In this document: in pieces, positions 57,861-64,000 of the stretch
Layout of the letters: each line of letters begins with the position of its first letter
Position numbering within the stretch: position 1 is the stretch's first letter
Origin: Gammaproteobacteria bacterium HGW-Gammaproteobacteria-13
GTDB taxonomy: Bacteria; Pseudomonadota; Gammaproteobacteria; Pseudomonadales; Pseudomonadaceae
Direction of reading: 5' to 3'
DNA length: 64,000 nt
NCBI GenBank assembly: GCA_002840155.1
Contig: PGZH01000006.1
Span: 458,600-522,599 of the forward strand
Notes under the pieces: generated by a model
Seen by the model: the letters and a program-made list of their open reading frames with translations, nothing else
What the model was told of the DNA's origin: nothing
Databases searched by the model: none
Made by a program: the position numbers and the translations under genes

Positions 57861-58769
57861 CTATTTCAAGCCATGGGCCTGGGCATAGGCATGCGCCTCA
57901 CGCACCAGCCAGTCGCGCAGCAGCAAAAGTGCCGCCGACTCCAGCTTGCGCTCGGGGATCATCAGGTAATACGCCTTGTCGGTCGGCAGACTCAGCGGTG
58001 CGGCAATTACCAGGCGACCTTCATCCAGCTCACGGCGAATCAGAAACGGTGGAATCAGCGCCACGCCCATCTCGTGCATGGCCGCCTGGGCCAGCATGGA
58101 GAACAGTTCATAACGCGGCCCGGCCATATCCCGCGCGGTATTCAGCCCCTGGGCGTTGAACCACTGGCGCCAGGCGTAGGGCCGCGTGGTCTGCTGCAAC
58201 AGCGGCAGGCTGGCGATCTGCTCGACACTGAGCTGCGAATGCTCAGCCAGCAAGGCCGGGCTGCACACCGGCATCGGGTTTTCACCCATCAGCAGATGGG
58301 CCTGGGTGCCGGACCAGTCGCCATCGCCGAAGTACACCGCCGCGTCGAACTCGGTATCGGCGAACAGAAAGGGCCGCGTGCGGTTGGTCAGGTTGACCGT
58401 GATCTCCGGGTGCAGGCGCTGAAAATCCTTCAAGCGCGGTAGCAACCATTGCGTGCCGAAGGTCGGCACCACCGCCAGCTCGATGCTCATTGCGCCCTGC
58501 TGGCCCATCACCGCCAGGGTGTCGCGCTCCACAGCATCGAGCTGGCCAGCTACTCGCCGCGCGTAGGACTGCCCGGCCTCGGTGAGCAGCACGCCACGCC
58601 GCGAACGGCGGAACAGCTCGATATTAAGGAAGGCCTCCAGCGCGGCAATCTGCCGGCACACCGCGCCCTGAGTCAGGCTCAGTTCCTGCGCCGCCTTGGT
58701 AAAACTCTGGTGCCGAGCGGCGGACTCGAAGGCGATCAGGGCGGCGGTACTGGGGATCTTGCGGCGCAT
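57861..58769 (-). CDS. gcdR: GcdR, LysR-type regulator of glutarate catabolism
   Basis: This LysR regulator of about 302 residues has an N-terminal helix-turn-helix (LIAFESAARHQSFTKAAQELSLTQGAVCRQI) and an effector domain of the GcvA/GcdR subgroup. It is divergent from gcdH, with about 200 bp between starts. In Pseudomonas the equivalent regulator activates gcdHG in response to glutarate or its CoA ester. The ATG at 58769 gives the canonical MRRKIPSTAAL start. Confidence 0.92.
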   Translation of the reverse strand: MRRKIPSTAALIAFESAARHQSFTKAAQELSLTQGAVCRQIAALEAFLNIELFRRSRRGVLLTEAGQSYARRVAGQLDAVERDTLAVMGQQGAMSIELAVVPTFGTQWLLPRLKDFQRLHPEITVNLTNRTRPFLFADTEFDAAVYFGDGDWSGTQAHLLMGENPMPVCSPALLAEHSQLSVEQIASLPLLQQTTRPYAWRQWFNAQGLNTARDMAGPRYELFSMLAQAAMHEMGVALIPPFLIRRELDEGRLVIAAPLSLPTDKAYYLMIPERKLESAALLLLRDWLVREAHAYAQAHGLK

Positions 58770-58965
58770 CTGTGCGTCACTCTCACTTAGACTTATCAAA
58801 TATGCCGATTAAAGCTATCTCGAAGTGAGCGATTCGCACAACTGCGTGCGCAATACTCGTTTGCCTGCCTGCCACAAGCCGCCTAGGATCAATCCACTCA
58901 CCGGCGAGCGCAGCGCGGCTGCGCAGATACCCGCCCTATCACTGTCTGATTTCGAGGTTTTCGCG

Positions 58966-60144
58966 ATGGCCAAGGCAAGCTTCAACTGGATCGACCCGCT
59001 GCTGCTCGACCAGCAACTGACCGAAGAAGAACGCATGGTGCGCGACAGCGCCCAGCAGTTCGCCGCCGACAAGCTGGCCCCGCGTGTACTTGAAGCCTTC
59101 CGCCATGAGCAGACCGACCCGAAAATCTTCCGCGAGATGGGCGACACCGGCCTGCTCGGCGCGACCATTCCCGCCGAATACGGCGGCAGCGGCCTGAACT
59201 ACGTGTGCTACGGCCTGATCGCCCGCGAAGTCGAGCGCATCGACTCCGGCTACCGCTCGATGATGAGCGTGCAGTCGTCGCTGGTGATGGTGCCGATCTT
59301 CGAATTCGGCAACGAAGCGACCAAGCAGAAGTACCTGCCCAAACTGGCCAGCGGCGAATACATCGGCTGCTTCGGCCTCACCGAGCCGGATCACGGCTCC
59401 GACCCAGGCTCAATGATCACCCGCGCGAAGAAGGTCGACGGCGGCTACCGCCTGACCGGCGCGAAGATGTGGATCACCAACAGCCCGATCGCCGATGTAT
59501 TTGTGGTCTGGGCCAAAGATGATGCGGGCGAAATCCGCGGCTTTGTGCTGGAAAAAGGCTGGCAGGGCCTGAGCACCCCGGCGATTCACGGCAAGGTTGG
59601 TCTGCGCGCATCGATCACCGGTGAAATCGTCATGGACAACGTGTTCTGCCCTGAAGAAAACGCCTTCCCCGATGTGCGCGGCCTGAAAGGCCCGTTCACC
59701 TGCCTCAACTCCGCCCGTTACGGCATCAGCTGGGGCGCGCTGGGCGCAGCCGAGTTCTGCTGGCACACCGCGCGCCAGTACACCTTGGACCGTAAGCAGT
59801 TCGGCCGCCCGCTGGCGCAAACCCAGCTGATCCAGAAGAAACTCGCCGACATGCAGACCGAGATCACCATGGCCCTACAAGGTTGCCTGCGCCTCGGCCG
59901 GATGAAAGATGAAGGCACCGCCGCGGTGGAAATCACCTCGATGATGAAACGCAACAGCTGCGGCAAGTCCCTGGATATCGTCCGTATGGCCCGCGACATG
60001 CTCGGCGGCAACGGCATCAGCGACGAGTACGGCGTGGCCCGCCACCTGGTGAACCTGGAGGTGGTGAACACCTATGAAGGTACCCACGACGTGCACGCGC
60101 TGATCCTCGGCCGCGCGCAGACCGGCCTGCAGGCATTCTTTTAA
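58966..60144 (+). CDS. gcdH: Glutaryl-CoA dehydrogenase
   Basis: This is a FAD enzyme of about 392 residues that oxidises and decarboxylates glutaryl-CoA to crotonyl-CoA in lysine degradation. Acyl-CoA dehydrogenase motifs are [35 protein letters not shown], the FAD region [22 protein letters not shown] and the catalytic Glu region [23 protein letters not shown] precedes the ATG at 58966. It is followed by gcdG after a palindromic repeat. Confidence 0.96.
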   Translation: MAKASFNWIDPLLLDQQLTEEERMVRDSAQQFAADKLAPRVLEAFRHEQTDPKIFREMGDTGLLGATIPAEYGGSGLNYVCYGLIAREVERIDSGYRSMMSVQSSLVMVPIFEFGNEATKQKYLPKLASGEYIGCFGLTEPDHGSDPGSMITRAKKVDGGYRLTGAKMWITNSPIADVFVVWAKDDAGEIRGFVLEKGWQGLSTPAIHGKVGLRASITGEIVMDNVFCPEENAFPDVRGLKGPFTCLNSARYGISWGALGAAEFCWHTARQYTLDRKQFGRPLAQTQLIQKKLADMQTEITMALQGCLRLGRMKDEGTAAVEITSMMKRNSCGKSLDIVRMARDMLGGNGISDEYGVARHLVNLEVVNTYEGTHDVHALILGRAQTGLQAFF

Positions 60145-60168
60145 ACCTGCCCACAAACGCCCTCGGAC

Positions 60169-60257
60169 CGTAGGGTGGATGACGCTCTTTTCATCCACCT
60201 TCTCAACCGCATGGTGGAGGGATAAAGTGCCAGCTACGCGCCCCGATCCACCCTACG
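60169..60257. repeat. Intergenic palindrome, family D (CGTAGGGTGGAT...)
   Basis: CGTAGGGTGGAT (60169-60180) and ATCCACCCTACG (60246-60257) are perfect inverted copies. An inner pair, ATCCACC (60191) and GGTGGAG (60214), extends the symmetry. It lies inside the gcdH-gcdG operon, 15 bases before the gcdG start. Confidence 0.85.
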
Positions 60258-60271
60258 CAGGAATCTCCGCT

Positions 60272-61495
60272 ATGCCCGGCGCCCTCTCGCATATCCGCGT
60301 ACTCGATTTGTCCCGCGTACTCGCAGGCCCCTGGGCCGGGCAGATTCTCGGTGACCTCGGGGCCGAGGTGATCAAGGTCGAGCGCCCCGGCAGCGGCGAC
60401 GACACCCGCCACTGGGGCCCGCCCTATGTGAAAGATGCCGAAGGCAACGACTCACGCGAGGCGGCCTACTTCCAGAGCGCCAACCGCAACAAACAGTCGG
60501 TGACCCTGGATTTCACCCAGCCCGAAGGCCAGCGCCTGGTGCGCGAGCTGGTGCAGAACTGCGACGTGCTGCTGGAGAACTTCAAGGTCGGCGGCCTGGC
60601 GGCCTATGGCCTCGATTACGCCTCACTGAAGACGATCAACCCACGGCTGATCTACTGCTCCATCACCGGCTTCGGGCAAAACGGGCCCTACGCCAAGCGA
60701 GCAGGTTATGACTTTATGATCCAGGGCCTCGGCGGGCTGATGAGCCTGACCGGCAAGCCCGACGGCGAGGAGGGCGCCGGCCCCATAAAGGTCGGCGTCG
60801 CCCTTACCGATATTCTCACCGGCCTGTACGCCACGGTCGGCGTGTTGGCGGCACTCAACCAGCGCGAACAGTCCGGCCTCGGCCAGCATATCGATGTGGC
60901 GCTGCTCGACGTGCAGGTCGCTTGCCTGGCCAATCAGGCGATGAACTACCTGAATACCGGGCTCGCGCCCAAACGTTTGGGCAACGCTCACCCGAATATA
61001 GTGCCCTATCAGGATTTCCCCTCGGCCGATGGCAATTTCATTATCGCCGTGGGTAACGACGGGCAGTTCCGCAAGCTTTGCGAGGTTGCCGGCCTTACGG
61101 CTTTGGCCGACGACCCGCGTTTTTCTTCGAACAAGGCCCGCGTCGCCCATCGCGCCGAGCTGATTCCGCTGCTGCGCCAAGCCACGGTGTTCAAAACCAC
61201 CGCCGAATGGGTGACGCTGCTGGAAGCTGCCGGCGTACCGTGCGGGCCGATCAACGACCTGGCCCAGGTATTCGCCGACCCACAAGTACAAGCCCGCGGC
61301 CTGCGCCTCGACCTGCCCAACAGCCTAGGCAGCACGACACCACAGGTGGCCAGCCCACTGCGCCTGTCCGAAACCCCGGTGCAATACCGCAACGCACCGC
61401 CGCTGCTCGGCGAACACACCGCGCAGGTACTCACTCGCCACCTGGGTCTAAACGCAGAGCAGATCGCCGCATTGCGCGAAGCGGGCGTGCTGTAG
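60272..61495 (+). CDS. gcdG: Glutarate/glutaryl-CoA CoA-transferase (CaiB/BaiF family)
   Basis: This class III CoA-transferase of about 407 residues has an N-terminal HIRVLDLSRVLAGPWAGQILGDLGAEVIKVE with the catalytic Asp in the VGVALTDILTGLYA region. It transfers CoA from succinyl-CoA to glutarate, supplying GcdH. The ATG at 60272 fits; the frame is open upstream through the palindrome but without similarity. CGCAGGA from the end of the palindrome lies about ten bases before it and may act as its ribosome site. Confidence 0.92.
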   Translation: MPGALSHIRVLDLSRVLAGPWAGQILGDLGAEVIKVERPGSGDDTRHWGPPYVKDAEGNDSREAAYFQSANRNKQSVTLDFTQPEGQRLVRELVQNCDVLLENFKVGGLAAYGLDYASLKTINPRLIYCSITGFGQNGPYAKRAGYDFMIQGLGGLMSLTGKPDGEEGAGPIKVGVALTDILTGLYATVGVLAALNQREQSGLGQHIDVALLDVQVACLANQAMNYLNTGLAPKRLGNAHPNIVPYQDFPSADGNFIIAVGNDGQFRKLCEVAGLTALADDPRFSSNKARVAHRAELIPLLRQATVFKTTAEWVTLLEAAGVPCGPINDLAQVFADPQVQARGLRLDLPNSLGSTTPQVASPLRLSETPVQYRNAPPLLGEHTAQVLTRHLGLNAEQIAALREAGVL

Positions 61496-61501
61496 AGCGC
61501 A

Positions 61502-62692
61502 CTAACCCGGCTGCCCATCCACCCGCGCGGTGCAGAACATCACCGCGTAGTGGCGCACGAACAGGGCAAAGGCCGCGATCCACAGCAAGCTGGATAGGCC
61601 CAGCCCTGCAGCTGGGGCGAACGGCACCAACAGCACCCGTGCCATAGCCGCCAACTGCAAAGCGGCAAACGCCCAGCTCATAACCGCAGGCGGCTGCAAC
61701 GGCCGCCCGGTATGCCCAAGGCTGACCCGCGCCAGCATCGCCAGAATCGCCCCGCCGACCGTACCCAGTGCCAGGGCGTGATAGGCCAGGCTGACGTTAT
61801 GCAGCCAGCCGACATGCCAGGCCGCCAGGGCCAGTAACGCCAACGGCAACCAGGTGTAGGCCAGGTGCAATGACCAGAGCAGCGGCACTCGCCAGATCCC
61901 GGCGTCGTACCAGTGCCACAGGCGCAAGCCATGCAGCGCAGCCAGAGCCAGCAACAGCGGCAACATCCATAGCGATGACTGCAAGGCCAAGCCACTGGCA
62001 AATAGCAGCGCCAGGCTTAGCGACAACACGAGCACCAGCACATCCAGCCGTGGTCTTGGGCTAGCAGGCGCAAGCTGGTTAAGGCCGCGCTGGGTAAAGA
62101 ACGGAATTACCCGCCCTCCGATGATGCTGACCAACGCCGCGATCAGCCATAAGCCAGCCAATGCACCGCGCCGTTGCAGAGCGTCATCCCCCATCGCCAG
62201 GCCATACAGCAGCAGCCACTCGCAGCCGGCCATCAGCAACACCACAACTACCAGCAGGTAATTGCGCCACTGGCGCACCGCCCATAGCTGCCGTCCCAGC
62301 AACAACGCCAGCAGCGGTAGAAAGGGCAGTTGCAGCGCCAGCAAGAGTGGCAAAGGCGCGCCGAGCAACCAGGCGAGGCGCGCCACTAACCAGAGGCCGA
62401 ACAGCGCCGCCAGCGGCCAGCCACTCAGCCCCGGCCGCCCCGTCCAATTCTGCACAGCGGTGAGCAGAAAGCCGGCAATAATCGCCCCGGCAAAACCGAA
62501 CGGCAACTCATGCCGGTGCCAGGACAGGCTGCCGCCCACCGGCTGCCAACCCCGCAGATACCCCAGTAGCACTGCCACCCACAGCGCAATCGCCAGCACG
62601 GCGAACAGCGCGCCACCGAGAAAGAACGGGCGAAAGCCCAGCCGCCACAGTGGCGCAATGCTCAGCTCGCGCTGCCGGTCACGCAGCCACAC
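61502..62692 (-). CDS. NnrS family membrane protein
   Basis: This membrane protein of about 396 residues has twelve helices. PLWRLGFRPFFLGGALFAVLA, WHRHELPFGFAGAIIAGFLLTAVQNWTG and RVIPFFTQRGLN are family landmarks. NnrS is linked to NO tolerance and heme/copper chemistry. GTG at 62692 is the likely start. It overlaps the upstream PpyR-like gene by 14 bases, so the two are coupled. Confidence 0.9.
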   Translation of the reverse strand: MWLRDRQRELSIAPLWRLGFRPFFLGGALFAVLAIALWVAVLLGYLRGWQPVGGSLSWHRHELPFGFAGAIIAGFLLTAVQNWTGRPGLSGWPLAALFGLWLVARLAWLLGAPLPLLLALQLPFLPLLALLLGRQLWAVRQWRNYLLVVVVLLMAGCEWLLLYGLAMGDDALQRRGALAGLWLIAALVSIIGGRVIPFFTQRGLNQLAPASPRPRLDVLVLVLSLSLALLFASGLALQSSLWMLPLLLALAALHGLRLWHWYDAGIWRVPLLWSLHLAYTWLPLALLALAAWHVGWLHNVSLAYHALALGTVGGAILAMLARVSLGHTGRPLQPPAVMSWAFAALQLAAMARVLLVPFAPAAGLGLSSLLWIAAFALFVRHYAVMFCTARVDGQPG

Positions 62693-62933
62693 AGCAGGGC
62701 TCCTGTTGTTTACGCAAATGCTGCTGCGCGGCCAGGCGCAGCACATAACCCAGCTTAAGCAGACCCGGGCCGATAATCGTCAGCGAATGCGCCGTGACCA
62801 GGCTGCCCATACTCAGCTGCGCCTCCAGGCCATAGGCGCCCAGCAGGCCGCTAAGCAACAGCAGCACACCGACCAGCAGCATGCGGTTCGCCAGTTGCAG
62901 TGCCCGTGCGGGGCACGCCAGATAAGCCAACAT
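62679..62933 (-). CDS. ppyR: PpyR-like small transmembrane protein
   Basis: This protein of about 84 residues has two hydrophobic helices (about 15-35 and 45-65) and a basic, cysteine-containing tail (QEPCCVAA). Position between NnrS and flavohemoglobin matches P. aeruginosa ppyR, which was reported as a membrane regulator affecting Psl and pyoverdine expression. GGGAGG lies five bases before the ATG at 62933. Assignment rests mainly on context and size. Confidence 0.72.
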   Translation of the reverse strand: MLAYLACPARALQLANRMLLVGVLLLLSGLLGAYGLEAQLSMGSLVTAHSLTIIGPGLLKLGYVLRLAAQQHLRKQQEPCCVAA

Positions 62934-62963
62934 AATCACCTCCCAGGCTGTTAAGCCTCTGTT

Positions 62964-64000
62964 TTAGCTATCCAGCGCGCTGGCCGGACCAAAGAACTCG
63001 TAATGACTCTGCGCCGCCGGTACGCCGAGGCTGTGCAGATGGCGTTTGACCTGCGCCATAAACGGTTTGGGGCCGAGGAAGTAGGCATCCAGATCGCGCT
63101 GCTCGGGCAGCCACTCAGCCAACTGTTCAAGGCTGAGCAAGCCTTCGGCATCACCCTGATCGCCCGCACGCGGCTCGCTGTAGCACACGTAGTGACGCAG
63201 CTGCGGACGCTCAGCGCGCTGCGCCTCCACCCAGTCGCGGAAGGCATGCACACCGGCGTGCCGGGCGCAGTGGATAAAGTGAATATCGCGGCCACTGTCA
63301 CGCGCCGCTTCCAGCATGCTCAGTGCCGGGGTGATGCCGACGCCGGCAGTGATCAGTACCAGCGGCTTGGCCGACTCGCGCAGGACGAAATTCCCCGCCG
63401 GGGCGAACAGCTCCAGGCTGTCGCCGACCTGCAGCTGGTCATGCAGGTAATTGGAGACCTTGCCGCCCACCTCACGCTTGACGCTGATGCGGTACTCGCG
63501 GCCATTGCTCAAGGCCGAGAGCGAGTAGTTGCGGCGCTGCTCGCCGCCGTCCAGCAGCAGGCGCAGGCCGATGTACTGGCCCGGCTGAAAGGCCGCCAAA
63601 GCGCCGCCATCGGCCGGTACCAGGTACAGCGAAACGATCTCTTCGCTCTCCAGCACCTTGCGGCTCAGGCGGAAACTGCGCGCCCCGCGCCAGCCACCCT
63701 CGGCATTGGCGTTGGCGCTATACGCGGCCTCTTCGGCACCGATGAGGATGTCCGCCAGTTGCCCATAGGCCACAGCCCAGGCCTCGATCACCGCATCGGT
63801 GGCAATCTCTTCACCCAGCACTTCACGAATCGCCCGCAGCAGGCAGCTGCCGACAATCGGGTAATGTTCGGGCAGGATCTGCAGCGACACATGCTTGTTG
63901 ACGATCTGTCCTACTAGAGGCCCCAACGCCTCCAGCCGGTCGATATGCCGGGCATACATCAGCACCGCATTGGCCAGCGCACGCTGTTGGCCACCGCTGG
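62964..64000 (-). CDS. fhp: Flavohemoglobin (nitric oxide dioxygenase), 5' end cut by window
   Basis: The visible part contains the end of the globin domain (RALANAVLMYARHIDRLEALGPLV, HVSLQILPEHYPIVGSCLL), then the FAD domain (YIGLRLLLDGGEQRRNYSLSA) and the NAD domain (LITAGVGITPALSML, CYSEPRAGD). It converts NO plus O2 to nitrate with NADH. The gene runs off the right edge. An FhpR-type sigma-54 activator would be expected beyond it. It lies 30 bases upstream of the PpyR-like gene. Confidence 0.95.
   Translation of the reverse strand, partial: SGGQQRALANAVLMYARHIDRLEALGPLVGQIVNKHVSLQILPEHYPIVGSCLLRAIREVLGEEIATDAVIEAWAVAYGQLADILIGAEEAAYSANANAEGGWRGARSFRLSRKVLESEEIVSLYLVPADGGALAAFQPGQYIGLRLLLDGGEQRRNYSLSALSNGREYRISVKREVGGKVSNYLHDQLQVGDSLELFAPAGNFVLRESAKPLVLITAGVGITPALSMLEAARDSGRDIHFIHCARHAGVHAFRDWVEAQRAERPQLRHYVCYSEPRAGDQGDAEGLLSLEQLAEWLPEQRDLDAYFLGPKPFMAQVKRHLHSLGVPAAQSHYEFFGPASALDS

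Noticed and set aside
60179..60271. Longer gcdG start upstream, through the palindrome
   Set aside because: The 31 extra residues are translated from the repeat and resemble no CoA-transferase; the ATG at 60272 matches the family start.

Overview
The window is chromosomal DNA of a Pseudomonas species. The evidence is uniformly GC-rich coding sequence, AlgB/KinB, AmpDh2-, Zur/ZnuABC- and Cox-type proteins that read as Pseudomonas, and gene order that follows P. aeruginosa PAO1 blocks as I remember them (about PA5481-PA5505, then PA0114-PA0102, then PA0448/PA0447 and PA2662-PA2664). The genus is secure. I cannot name the species, and the joining of these blocks shows it is not P. aeruginosa itself. 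I saw no rRNA, tRNA, CRISPR array, prophage or transposase gene.

Layout. 0-4.9 kb: a TAXI-type TRAP transporter (receptor plus fused permease) and a divergent AraC-family regulator. 4.9-6 kb: a small AT-richer patch with a DoxX-like membrane protein and an orphan Imm50-type immunity protein. 6-10 kb: an epimerase, a VOC protein, a DUF5924 membrane protein and an SpmA/SpmB-like membrane protein. 10-12.3 kb: an envelope-stress set (Ivy lysozyme inhibitor, DUF1328, DUF2383, three-BON periplasmic protein). 12.4-24.5 kb: algB-kinB, AmpDh2-like amidase, MarC, DASH-type photolyase, a diguanylate cyclase, an EEP-fold hydrolase, dsbA, cytochromes c4 and c5, and engB. 24.5-36 kb: an ErsA/Spot42-locus small RNA, polA, thrB, the zinc regulon znuA / zur-znuC-znuB, and the methionine importer metNIQ. 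36-50 kb: the aa3-type cytochrome c oxidase cluster with its assembly and heme A genes, carbonic anhydrase, and an SOS-box radical SAM gene. 50-54 kb: a DUF4105 protein with two DUF2388 proteins and two DUF1127 proteins. 54-57 kb: the proton-translocating transhydrogenase operon, in which pntB carries an internal deletion and frameshift. 57.8-61.5 kb: glutaryl-CoA catabolism (gcdR, gcdH, gcdG). 61.5-64 kb: a nitric-oxide module (NnrS, PpyR-like, flavohemoglobin cut by the window edge).

How the parts work together. Several groups are about respiration and its stresses: aa3 oxidase with heme A synthesis and SCO/SURF1/Cox11 factors, c-type cytochromes, DsbA, transhydrogenase and NO detoxification. 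Others concern the envelope and biofilm state: AlgB/KinB, a diguanylate cyclase, the ErsA-like RNA with an AlgU-type promoter, a lysozyme inhibitor and a muramyl amidase. Metal and nutrient import is represented by ZnuABC/Zur, MetNIQ and TRAP-TAXI.

The observations I rate highest are: a sigma-54 promoter in front of the BON gene with a 31-bp-spaced pair of upstream sites next to algB; the ErsA-like RNA gene with a near-consensus AlgU promoter; an almost perfect LexA box before the PA0069-type radical SAM gene; the pntB lesion; a TGTACA-N13-TGTACA operator before the photolyase gene; and several families of intergenic palindromes plus one 169-bp MITE-like element. I did not find a clearly undescribed multi-gene system. 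The closest candidates are the DUF4105/DUF2388 operon and the Sco-like protein of unknown role in the oxidase cluster.
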